From NCBI GenBank assembly GCA_022773945.1, contig JALFNS010000034.1, forward strand, positions 1 to 36,286: a stretch of 36,286 nucleotides of DNA. Reading direction: 5' to 3'. The DNA is from Clostridiales bacterium. Lineage in GTDB: Bacteria > Bacillota > Clostridia > Peptostreptococcales > Anaerovoracaceae. Under the pieces are notes generated by a model. It did not search any database, was not told the DNA's origin, and was given only the letters and a program-made list of their open reading frames with translations. Both the position numbers and the translations under genes were made by a program. Positions 16,201 to 22,942 of the stretch are shown here, piece after piece (positions within the stretch are counted from its first letter, which is position 1; every line of letters begins with the position of its first letter).

Positions 16201-16768
16201 AATTCTCCAGGTTAAGGCCAAGAACAACTCACAGGGACTCGTTGATATGGGAATCACAGAAGGAGCCGAGGAGCTCGAAGGACTCAAGGCACTCTTCGTA
16301 TTCGGTGAAGAGTTCGAAATCGACAGAGACAGCCTGGAATTCCTGGCAGTATGCGATACTCACATGACTCCGCTCGCAGCCAAGGCTGATGTGGTTATTC
16401 CGGGAACGGGATTCGCATCCACAGACGGAACATACACCAACACTGAGAGAAGACTCCAGCTTGTTGAAGCAGCAATAGACGAGGATGTTGAGCTGAGCAA
16501 CTGGGAAGTTGCCGCTGAAATAGCAGCCATATTCGAGGTTGAACTGCCTTGGGAGGACACTGTTGATATCAGCAGAGAGATGGATGACTGTGTTCCGGCA
16601 TACAAGTACGGCGAAGTGGGAGAAATTCTGGGAGGAGTTCTCGTTCCTGTAGAGCCTAAGCTTGCAGTTGTCGAAGGCGATAAATTCGCTGATCCGATCA
16701 AGTGCACGGACAGTCTTATGAATGTTATTGCAGAGCGTCTGCCTAAGATGGTAAGTCCGACTAAATAA
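13262..16768 (+). CDS. Fused GltD-like/NuoG-like iron-sulfur flavoprotein subunit
   Basis: This 1168-residue fusion reads, in order: a [2Fe-2S] plant-type ferredoxin (C36, C47, C50, C64); the NuoG-type cysteine region (about 95-115); a GltD/NfnB-like FAD and NAD(P)H module, with VAIIGGGPMGLSAA near 197 and VAIVGGGNTAMDA near 326 followed by YRRTKDEMPA, typical of NADPH-linked members; a two-cluster ferredoxin (CILCGLC near 617, CVSCGQC near 660); and a truncated molybdopterin-oxidoreductase-like domain starting with CSYCSVGC near 695. That last domain has no Cys or selenocysteine at the expected metal-ligand position and lacks the C-terminal cofactor-binding domain, so it resembles complex I NuoG rather than formate dehydrogenase. 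The set resembles the Sporomusa-type Nfn (Stn) bifurcating transhydrogenase; that comparison is from memory. Confidence 0.85.
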   Translation: MDKYRLNINGKEVTGLPGQTILEVARENDIFIPTLCYDERTKIYGSCGICMCEVEGNPKLCKACATVIAPGMVVNTNTERVIESRKTNLELLLSNHTGDCRPPCVLACPAQTDCQGYVGLIANGEYEAANVLIKDKIPLPASLGRVCPHPCETECRRGLIDEPISIQQLKRFAADEDLLLGDERFLPEIDEETGKRVAIIGGGPMGLSAAYFLRQMGHQVTVFESMPKAGGMLRYGIPEYRLPKAVLDDEILTIEMMGVEIITDTKIGTDIPFETVRDDFDAVLLGIGAWISTGVGCPGEDAEGVIGGIDFLRKVVRNEEIQLGKKVAIVGGGNTAMDACRTAVRLGAEEVYNIYRRTKDEMPADMIEIEEAEEEGVIFKNLTNPLEIIKDENGHVKEVVLQCMELGEADESGRRRPVPIEGKTETIELDTVVLAIGQAVDASIFDCDKTRKGAIAYDKETFMTSIPGVFAGGDCGNDKISIAVEAIADARKASEVIDAYLCGETIRYKKPYFVTRDDITEKTFEDRERQCRPELPQLSAEERKDNFSEVIPQAYSAEDAEAEASRCLECGCHDYFECKLIDLAHRYDVDPDRFAGDKNAIDFEDNHPFIVRDPNKCILCGLCVRVCDEVMGIGALGLVNRGFDTVVKPNLEKPLAESGCVSCGQCVSVCPVGALQERTTMVKEVPLPTVETETTCSYCSVGCSIILESYGDMLIKANPDREGAVNRGLLCGKGKWGFDCSMLEDKLDTPLIRDGGSFREADYHEALTLIAKKMQSVAAKYSHDEIGVSISDRYTNEEAYAIKTMAEAMGAKVFSMNNRKSGLKAVIGHDASPNTIDELLSTNLILAVGFNTVDNPIISLKMKEAAEAGAQTILVNPSDYPQHINGLSKAVYRDDLGFLKEIAKAVLDSGKAVKAEGYDEFAASLADVKVSEEAAEIAQAYMNAKKAMIVFNQNLVSTETAALIADLALISGHIGSPRDGILQVKAKNNSQGLVDMGITEGAEELEGLKALFVFGEEFEIDRDSLEFLAVCDTHMTPLAAKADVVIPGTGFASTDGTYTNTERRLQLVEAAIDEDVELSNWEVAAEIAAIFEVELPWEDTVDISREMDDCVPAYKYGEVGEILGGVLVPVEPKLAVVEGDKFADPIKCTDSLMNVIAERLPKMVSPTK

Positions 16769-16785
16769 GACAAGTATTAGTAATG

Positions 16786-16822
16786 AGAGTGTGCCGGGAT
16801 TGAACCACGGCACACTCTTTTT
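16786..16822 (+). terminator. Rho-independent terminator after the redox operon
   Basis: AGAGTGTGCCG (16786-16796) pairs perfectly with CGGCACACTCT (16808-16818) and is followed by T residues. The next promoter's extended -10 begins 2 bases after the T run. Confidence 0.92.
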
Positions 16823-16823
16823 G

Positions 16824-16832
16824 TGATATAAT
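16824..16832 (+). promoter_or_regulatory. Extended -10 promoter of the LuxEC operon, apparently leaderless
   Basis: TGATATAAT combines a TGn element with a perfect TATAAT (16827-16832). Counting the last T as -7 puts +1 exactly at A16839, the first base of the MaoC-like gene's ATG. No ribosome site precedes that ATG; the upstream bases are terminator and promoter. Confidence 0.6.
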
Positions 16833-16838
16833 GAACAC

Positions 16839-17309
16839 ATGAAGGAAGATAAATTCGAGAAAAAAACAGTACATGTCGGAGACAGGGCTTCTCTGACAAA
16901 AAAATTCACGGAAGATGATATCCGGATTTTCACCGAGCTCACTCTGGATGACAACGGTATGCATACAGATGAGGAGCTTTCGGCTGCGGGACTGTTCAGG
17001 AGACCCGTGGTTCACGGAGTGCTTGTAGGAAGCCTGATATCCTCCGTAATGGGCAAATACCTGCCGGGAAACGGAACCGTTCTCCGGGAGGAGAATATCA
17101 GATTTATTAATCCGGTGTATCCGGGAGAGGAGATTACAGCGGCAGTGGAGCTGACCGGTATCCGTGAGGAACGGAGGTACTATATCGGAACCCTTCACGG
17201 CACATGCCACAATCAGGACGGTGTTCTGGTGGCGGAGGCTGAATGCAGCCAGCTCATGTTAAAGAGATTTTTTACAGCAGATTGTGAGAAAGGAAATGAA
17301 AATGACTAA
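16839..17309 (+). CDS. MaoC-like (R)-specific hydratase
   Basis: This 156-residue hot-dog-fold hydratase of the MaoC/PhaJ type adds or removes water at 2-enoyl/3-hydroxyacyl thioesters. The catalytic motif is present as D37-x4-H42 within LDDNGMHTD, followed by FRRPVVHGVLVGSL (about 53-66), the usual second active-site stretch. The length is right for a single-domain enzyme. It is the first gene of the LuxEC operon, its start coincides with the predicted transcript start, and it overlaps the acyl carrier protein gene by 8 bases. The substrate is therefore probably a carrier-protein-bound acyl chain rather than an acyl-CoA; that is inference. Confidence 0.82.
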   Translation: MKEDKFEKKTVHVGDRASLTKKFTEDDIRIFTELTLDDNGMHTDEELSAAGLFRRPVVHGVLVGSLISSVMGKYLPGNGTVLREENIRFINPVYPGEEITAAVELTGIREERRYYIGTLHGTCHNQDGVLVAEAECSQLMLKRFFTADCEKGNEND

Positions 17310-17538
17310 TCTTGAAAAGTATGATGACGCGTTTCTGTCGAACTTCAAAGTATCAAAGGATGATCTCCCTGAGCTTGAATATCAGGGCATATTCGAGTGG
17401 GATTCAGTAGGACACATGGATCTCATAGCGGATCTGGAGTCAGCCTTCGGAGTTCACTTCAACACCAAGGACGTTCTCAGACTGTCTTCATACGAGAAGG
17501 GCAAAGGCATACTCAAGGAATACGGAGTAGAAATCTAA
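17302..17538 (+). CDS. Acyl carrier protein
   Basis: This 78-residue acidic protein has the phosphopantetheine-attachment motif WDSVGHMDLI, with Ser35 as the expected modified residue. ATG 17302 is chosen for its AGGA ribosome site 7 bases upstream and a start (MTNLEKYDDAFLSNF) that fits carrier-protein helix I; in-frame starts at 17284 and 17296 add only a few residues. It differs from a housekeeping AcpP in having WDSVGHM in place of the common DSLDTVE, which is typical of dedicated pathway carrier proteins. It probably carries the acyl group between ligase, hydratase and reductase of this operon. No phosphopantetheinyl transferase gene is in the window. Confidence 0.85.
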   Translation: MTNLEKYDDAFLSNFKVSKDDLPELEYQGIFEWDSVGHMDLIADLESAFGVHFNTKDVLRLSSYEKGKGILKEYGVEI

Positions 17539-17540
17539 CT

Positions 17541-18188
17541 GTGATAACAAAAGTTACATCAGAAAAAATAGACGGTAACAGCTACATAATCCGCGAGGGC
17601 GGTTATGCGCTGGTGATAGATCCGGCGGACGGAGACAAAGTAACGAAGGAAATTGAGCGCCTGGGGGTTACACCTGAATATATAATCCTCACCCACGAGC
17701 ATTTCGATCACATAGGAGGGCTCGAGCAGGTGAGAGAGACCTGCGGGATTCCTGTTATAGCGAGCCGTGAGTGCAGTGACAATATACAGACTGTCAAGGG
17801 AAACCTGTCCAGCATATCCGGTATTCTCGAGTACTTCAAGACCGGTAAAATCCCGGATAAGACCATAGATCCCTTCGTGTGCGGTCCCGCGGATATCACC
17901 TTCGAGGAGAATTACTCCATGGAGTGGCGGGGACACAGTTTAAGCTTCAGAAGACTTCCCGGACATTCCCGGGGAAGCGTGCTGATTTATCTGGATGAGG
18001 GAATAATCTTCACTGGAGATTATCTTATAGCAGACAGGGAAGTCATAACACGTCTCAAGGGCGGAAGCCAGGAGGACTATGACAATATAGCACTGCCTGT
18101 GCTCGAGTCCATTCCTGAAGGCACGCACATATATCCGGGCCATGATGAGGATTATATTATGGGGAGGCAGGATAATGGACAGAGATGA
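17541..18188 (+). CDS. Metallo-beta-lactamase-fold hydrolase
   Basis: This 215-residue protein probably starts at GTG 17541, two bases after the carrier-protein stop; the preceding GGAG is somewhat distant. The metal-binding motif HEHFDH is at 52-57, with further ligands in LPGHSRGSV, FTGDYL and YPGHDEDY, so a two-metal glyoxalase II-like site is complete. Glyoxalase II-like members hydrolyse thioesters. Between a carrier protein and an acyl reductase, an editing or releasing thioesterase is a reasonable inference. Its last codons overlap the LuxEC start by 14 bases. Confidence 0.82.
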   Translation: MITKVTSEKIDGNSYIIREGGYALVIDPADGDKVTKEIERLGVTPEYIILTHEHFDHIGGLEQVRETCGIPVIASRECSDNIQTVKGNLSSISGILEYFKTGKIPDKTIDPFVCGPADITFEENYSMEWRGHSLSFRRLPGHSRGSVLIYLDEGIIFTGDYLIADREVITRLKGGSQEDYDNIALPVLESIPEGTHIYPGHDEDYIMGRQDNGQR

Positions 18189-20400
18189 ATTTCTGGATAG
18201 AAAGCCCTTTTCGGTTCCGCAGAAGGAGAAGGATGATTTCTACAGAGAAGAGCTTGCCCGCATGTCGCGCAGGCACAGAGAGGGCTGCCCGGAATACGAC
18301 AGAATATGCAGGGGGCTGGGAGAGGACAGTCCCTATATTCCCGTTACTCTTTTTAAGGATCTGGAGCTGAGAAGCGTGCCCGAGGATAAGATAATACGCA
18401 GAATAACATCTTCGGGAACCTCGGGACAGAAGGTCTCAAGGATACTTCTGGATGCGGAGACTTCAATGGCCCAGCAGAGCGCCCTGTGCATGATTACAGG
18501 CGACTTCATCGGGGAAAACCGCATACCTATGCTCATTATCGATTCTCCCGATGTGCTCAGGGACAGGAAGAAGTATTCCGCCAGGGGCGCGGGCATAATG
18601 GGCTTCGCCATGATGGCGTCGAAGCGTTTCTACGCACTGGATGAGAACATGAATCCGGACATGGAGGCCATAGAGGCATTCATGGAGGAGGCGGGTGACG
18701 GACCATCCTTCGCCTTCGGTTTCACATATATGATATGGGAGTACTTCTGCAGACCGTTTCTCGGTAAGACTGCAGGAGTCAGCCTTAAAAACTGCACGCT
18801 CATTCACGGAGGCGGATGGAAGAAGCTTGAGAATATCAGCGTGTCCGACGCCGATTTCAAAGAAGGCCTCAGGAAGGCCTGGGGGATAGAGAGAGTAAGT
18901 GATTATTACGGCATGGCGGAGCAGACGGGCAGCGTTTTCATGGAATGCCCGGAAGGCCGGCTCCATGCCAGCATATATTCCGATGTGAGGATACTCAATC
19001 CGGAGGACTTCTCGGAATGCGGCCCCGGAGAGTGGGGGCTGATAGGCCTGAAGTCACTTCTTCCTCAGTCGTACCCGGGACACATTCTCCTGACAGAGGA
19101 CAGAGGAATGCTTCTAGGCACCGATGACTGCCCATGCGGACGCAAAGGCAGATATTTCCGCATCGGCGGCAGGATAAAGAAGGCAGAGGTCAGAGGGTGC
19201 AGTGACACCTTCGATAAGGGTGAGACGGCACCGGAAGGTGAGTTCGTAACGGTTGCGGGAGAATATCCTCCTGAATCTGCAGGAGAGGACAGCTTTTCTC
19301 AGCAGGTTATGGATTTTCTCTCTGAGCTTTCGCGTATGCTGATGCGAGAGCCGGAATACAGGCGGTATCCGGAGGTGTACGCCTTCGGATTCTGGTGCAG
19401 ACCGGGACATATTGAAGAAATAAGAGGAAGATACGGTAATGACAGGAAGGGAAAGGGAACGGTCCTTCACATAGCGCCTTCCAACATGCCTGTTATGTTC
19501 GCCTATTCATGGGTGACGTCTCTCATGGCCGGAAACAGCAATGTGGTACGTATATCCGGCAGGAGCACGGAAGTGACCGATGTGCTGCTCAGAGGCATAG
19601 GGAGTCTTATGGAGCGTGAGGAGTTCGCGGACATCAGAAGAAGGAACGCCTTCGTGAAATTCCCCAGAGGTCACAGGGCACTAGAGGAGATTTCCCTCAA
19701 GGCTTCGGGACGCATTATATGGGGCGGTGACGATACAGTCAGAGAGATATCTGCCGTTCCTGCAGGGGACGGGTGTGTGGACATAGGATTCCCCGACAAG
19801 TACTCAATAGCACTTATGGATCCTGATTACATAGCAGGACTTGACGACGTGGAGCTGAAACAGCTCGCACACCTCTTCTATAACGACACATACGGGGCGG
19901 ACCAGAATGCATGCTCCAGTCCGAGAAGCATTTTCTGGCTGAAGGGCAGAGAATGTAACGGAGAAGAGATCAGAGAGAAGTGGTGGAATGCTCTGGCTGC
20001 GGAGGCTGAGAACTATGACCTCAGGCCGTGGGTAGCCACTGAAAAGTACAGAGTTCTCTGCAGAAACTACGCTTCCCGTGAAGATCTGGGAAGCGTGAAG
20101 AGATGGGGCAACAGACTCTATGTGGTCCCATGGGAGAAGGATGATGCGACAGAAGATATGCCGGAAGGTAAATTCGGCATATTCTATGAGAGAGAAATAG
20201 ATAATGTTGAGGAGATGTATCCTTATCTCAATGAGAGAATACAGACACTTGTGTGCTGCGGCCCCGAAGAAAAAGAAATCCTGTCAGGAATAAGAAGTGC
20301 AGGATGTGCCGGGGTTGACCGTGCGGTAAGTGTCGGTGAGGCTCTCGATTTTGATACGGTATGGGACAGGAAGGATATAATCGGACTTTTGTCGGAGTGA
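18175..20400 (+). CDS. LuxE-LuxC fusion: acyl-protein synthetase + acyl reductase
   Basis: This 741-residue protein starts at ATG 18175 behind GGGGAGG. Residues about 1-350 are a LuxE/PaaK-type adenylating domain: SSGTSGQK near 79-86, DYYGMAEQTGSVFMEC near 243, and CPCGRKGRYFRIGGRIKKAE near 318. A poorly conserved linker leads to a LuxC-type reductase (about 375-741): VLHIAPSNMPVMFAYSW, GNSNVVRISG, and the catalytic cysteine C580 in DQNACSSPR. In luminous bacteria LuxC and LuxE are separate subunits that turn activated fatty acid into aldehyde with NADPH. Here both sit on one chain in E-to-C order and there is no luciferase. The operon supplies a carrier protein and a second ligase, so the acyl donor may be carrier-bound. 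The chain-length preference is unknown. Confidence 0.85.
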   Translation: MDRDEFLDRKPFSVPQKEKDDFYREELARMSRRHREGCPEYDRICRGLGEDSPYIPVTLFKDLELRSVPEDKIIRRITSSGTSGQKVSRILLDAETSMAQQSALCMITGDFIGENRIPMLIIDSPDVLRDRKKYSARGAGIMGFAMMASKRFYALDENMNPDMEAIEAFMEEAGDGPSFAFGFTYMIWEYFCRPFLGKTAGVSLKNCTLIHGGGWKKLENISVSDADFKEGLRKAWGIERVSDYYGMAEQTGSVFMECPEGRLHASIYSDVRILNPEDFSECGPGEWGLIGLKSLLPQSYPGHILLTEDRGMLLGTDDCPCGRKGRYFRIGGRIKKAEVRGCSDTFDKGETAPEGEFVTVAGEYPPESAGEDSFSQQVMDFLSELSRMLMREPEYRRYPEVYAFGFWCRPGHIEEIRGRYGNDRKGKGTVLHIAPSNMPVMFAYSWVTSLMAGNSNVVRISGRSTEVTDVLLRGIGSLMEREEFADIRRRNAFVKFPRGHRALEEISLKASGRIIWGGDDTVREISAVPAGDGCVDIGFPDKYSIALMDPDYIAGLDDVELKQLAHLFYNDTYGADQNACSSPRSIFWLKGRECNGEEIREKWWNALAAEAENYDLRPWVATEKYRVLCRNYASREDLGSVKRWGNRLYVVPWEKDDATEDMPEGKFGIFYEREIDNVEEMYPYLNERIQTLVCCGPEEKEILSGIRSAGCAGVDRAVSVGEALDFDTVWDRKDIIGLLSE

Positions 20401-20404
20401 GAAT

Positions 20405-21736
20405 ATGTATTTTTTTGACAAGAAGGAAGAATTCAGAAACAGAATAATGTGCTTCGACGGTGAAGAAAATTCCTACACCTATGAAGATATATGGAACAGG
20501 GGAGACTCACTGACGGAGCATATTCCCGAGGGAAGCCTGGTGCTTCTTCTCTGCGGCAATGATGTCAACAGTCTGAGCACCTATCTGGCACTGTTGAGAA
20601 AGAGATGCCCGGTAATACTTCTGGGCAGGGATGTGGACGAGTCTCTCGTGTCTGATATGAGGGACACCTACAGGCCGGAATTTATTATTGGGGACGGTTA
20701 CTCCCGTGACAGAATTAACGGGAAGGAGCCTTTGCATGATGAACTGGCTCTGCTCCTGTCAACTTCAGGCAGCACGGGTGCGCGCAAGCTGGTAAGGCTG
20801 AGCCGCGACAATCTGCAGGTCAACTGCGATTCAATAGTGGAATATCTGGGAATTGACGGGAATGAGAGGCCGATAACAACACTCCCTATGGAATATACCT
20901 ACGGACTGTCTGTAATCCACAGCCATATAGCGGCAGGTGCATCCATAGTGCTCACGGATCTGACATTTTTCTCAGGGGAATTCTGGGAGCTCGTGGAGAA
21001 GCTCAAGGTGACGTCTATGGCCGGAGTTCCATACTCCTACGAGATCCTCTTCAGAAGGCTGGAGATGGACAAGATGGAGCTGCCTTACCTGAAGACAATG
21101 ACTCAGGCAGGGGGACACCTCAAGCCGGATCTTCAGGAGAGAGTGGGCAAATGGGCACTTGAGACGGGCAGAAGGTTCTTCGTCATGTACGGACAGACGG
21201 AGGCTACGGCACGCATGAGCTATCTGCCGCCTGACAAATGCCTGGAGAAGATAGGAAGCATAGGAATACCCGTTCCCGGCGGGAGGATAGAGATACAGGA
21301 CGGCGAGCTCGTTTACTACGGCAGAAACGTATCTCTGGGATATGCCACCTCACGAGAGGATCTGCAGCTGGGCGATGTTAATGAGGGCCGTCTGATGACG
21401 GGAGACATGGCCTTTGCGGATGAAGACGGATACTACTATATAAGCGGCAGGAAGAAGAGGTTTATCAAGCTTCAGGGCCGAAGAATAGGACTGGACAGGC
21501 TGCAGGAATATCTGCAGGAGATTCTTGATTCGGAGGATGTTGTCTGCACGGGAACCGATGACAGAGGTGTTATAATATGGATTGCTGACGACAGCCTTAT
21601 GGAGCGAAAGGATGAAATCGAGGAGCTCTTCGCCGGGAAATTCGGCATTCGAAGCAGGTTCCTGCATTTTAACCTGATAGATGAAATTCCGAGAAACTCT
21701 TCGGGAAAGACGGTATATGCCAAACTAGGAAGTTAA
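20405..21736 (+). CDS. AMP-forming acyl ligase (ANL superfamily)
   Basis: This 443-residue adenylating enzyme shows the core motifs STSGSTGARKLVRL (A3, about 119-132), MYGQTEATARM (A5, about 261-271), TGDMAFADEDGYYYISGRKK (A7/A8, about 331-350), and the C-terminal catalytic lysine in NSSGKT (A10, about 435). It is some 60-100 residues shorter than a standard fatty-acyl ligase, mostly in the N-terminal part. It starts 5 bases after the LuxEC stop behind GGAGTGAG. Its probable job is to activate a free acid and load it onto the operon's carrier protein; CoA as acceptor is the alternative. Confidence 0.85.
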   Translation: MYFFDKKEEFRNRIMCFDGEENSYTYEDIWNRGDSLTEHIPEGSLVLLLCGNDVNSLSTYLALLRKRCPVILLGRDVDESLVSDMRDTYRPEFIIGDGYSRDRINGKEPLHDELALLLSTSGSTGARKLVRLSRDNLQVNCDSIVEYLGIDGNERPITTLPMEYTYGLSVIHSHIAAGASIVLTDLTFFSGEFWELVEKLKVTSMAGVPYSYEILFRRLEMDKMELPYLKTMTQAGGHLKPDLQERVGKWALETGRRFFVMYGQTEATARMSYLPPDKCLEKIGSIGIPVPGGRIEIQDGELVYYGRNVSLGYATSREDLQLGDVNEGRLMTGDMAFADEDGYYYISGRKKRFIKLQGRRIGLDRLQEYLQEILDSEDVVCTGTDDRGVIIWIADDSLMERKDEIEELFAGKFGIRSRFLHFNLIDEIPRNSSGKTVYAKLGS

Positions 21737-21748
21737 GGAGATTATAAT

Positions 21749-22897
21749 ATGCAGTACAGGAAATTCAGAAGAATGGACAGAGAGAATTCTCTTCTCGGCA
21801 TGGGAGTTATGAGACTTCCTCAGGACGAAGAGGGCAGAGTTGACAGCGAAGAGGGTGTGAGACTCATACGCTACGCCATTGACAAAGGCATCAACTACAT
21901 CGATACCGGATTCACCTATCACGGAGGCAGGAGCGAGCGAATAATCGGAGAAGCACTCAAGGACGGATACAGAGACAAGGTTATTCTGGCTGACAAGATG
22001 CCTATATGGCTGGTGAAGTCAGAGGAGGATGTGGACAGATATTTCAACAAGCAGCTGAAGAGGCTGGATGTTGACTGTATCGACATGTACCTTGTTCACA
22101 ACATAATCCCCGCCAACTGGAAGAAGACGAAGAAATACAACGTGCTTCCTTATCTGGAGAAGCAGAAAGCGGAGGGACGCATCGGTCACATCGGATTCTC
22201 ATTCCACGGAGATCTGGATTTGTTCAAAGAGGTTATAGATGCATACGACTGGGAATTCTGTCAGATACAGCTGAATTATCTTGACAAGGACGAGCAGGCG
22301 ACTCTGGAGGGACTTGAATACGCACGGAGCAAAGGCATAGACGTTATAGTCATGGAGCCTCTCAAGGGCGGCCGTATAACGGACAAGGTTCCCGATTCCG
22401 TTCAGAAAATCTGGGACGACGCTGTGGCAGCGGGAACGGTATCCGGTGACAGGACGCCGGCCGAGTGGGCCTTCAGATGGGTCGCATCGCAGCCTGGAGT
22501 TTCGCTCATACTCAGCGGCATGAATTCCACGAGTCAGCTGGATGAGAATATCGCGATCTTCTCACGCGACGACCTGACAGAGATGAGCGAGGAGGAGCTG
22601 GCGGTTATCGACAGAGTTGCCGAGGAATACAACAGCAAAATCAAATATCAGTGCACCGGCTGCGGTTACTGCATGCCTTGCCCGAAGAAGCTGGATATTC
22701 CGGGAGTAATAAGATACCTGAATAACTGGTATGCCTTCGACAAGAACCCGAGCACCAGAATGGAGTATGACACGTGGCTGGGAGACGGCTTCCACGGTTC
22801 CGATTGCATTCAGTGCGGCGAGTGTGAGAAAAAATGTCCGCAGAGTCTGCCGATTCCTGCTATAATGAGAGAAGCGGCAGAAGAGTTTGGCAAATAA
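21749..22897 (+). CDS. Aldo/keto reductase with C-terminal iron-sulfur domain
   Basis: This 382-residue protein has the complete aldo/keto reductase tetrad D52, Y57, K83, H117 in an N-terminal barrel (about 1-290). A C-terminal ferredoxin-like tail follows, with two cysteine motifs, CTGCGYCMPCP (from about 302) and CIQCGECEKKCP (from about 351). Such proteins are frequent in anaerobes and reduce aldehydes or ketones with NAD(P)H or reduced ferredoxin. AAGGAG precedes the ATG, 12 bases after the ligase gene. As last gene of the LuxEC operon, it could reduce the aldehyde to an alcohol; that is inference. Confidence 0.85.
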   Translation: MQYRKFRRMDRENSLLGMGVMRLPQDEEGRVDSEEGVRLIRYAIDKGINYIDTGFTYHGGRSERIIGEALKDGYRDKVILADKMPIWLVKSEEDVDRYFNKQLKRLDVDCIDMYLVHNIIPANWKKTKKYNVLPYLEKQKAEGRIGHIGFSFHGDLDLFKEVIDAYDWEFCQIQLNYLDKDEQATLEGLEYARSKGIDVIVMEPLKGGRITDKVPDSVQKIWDDAVAAGTVSGDRTPAEWAFRWVASQPGVSLILSGMNSTSQLDENIAIFSRDDLTEMSEEELAVIDRVAEEYNSKIKYQCTGCGYCMPCPKKLDIPGVIRYLNNWYAFDKNPSTRMEYDTWLGDGFHGSDCIQCGECEKKCPQSLPIPAIMREAAEEFGK

Positions 22898-22914
22898 CAA
22901 TTCAATCATAATAT
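22887..22914 (+). promoter_or_regulatory. Candidate promoter of the crotonase gene
   Basis: TTGGCA (22887-22892) and TAATAT (22909-22914) are separated by 16 bases in the gap between the reductase and crotonase genes. The -35 overlaps the end of the reductase gene. This suggests crotonase can be expressed separately from the LuxEC operon. Confidence 0.45.
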
Positions 22915-22942
22915 CCATTGATTAATGAAAGGACAAATTACT

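Noticed and set aside
15346-16768. Catalytic formate dehydrogenase alpha subunit
   Set aside because: The domain starts with the right Fe-S motif but lacks the Cys/selenocysteine ligand and the C-terminal cofactor domain. There is also no in-frame TGA to suggest selenocysteine.
11498-16768. [FeFe]-hydrogenase complex (HydABC)
   Set aside because: The NuoE and NuoF-like subunits fit, but no H-cluster motifs such as TSCCPAW are present in any frame of the third subunit.
17397-17540. N-terminal extension of the metallo-hydrolase frame back to 17397
   Set aside because: That stretch overlaps the acyl carrier protein in another frame and is low-complexity. The hydrolase domain begins right after GTG 17541.
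16839-22897. Bioluminescence (lux) operon
   Set aside because: No luciferase luxA or luxB genes are present, and an anaerobe would lack the needed oxygen. Only the reductase and synthetase domains are shared.
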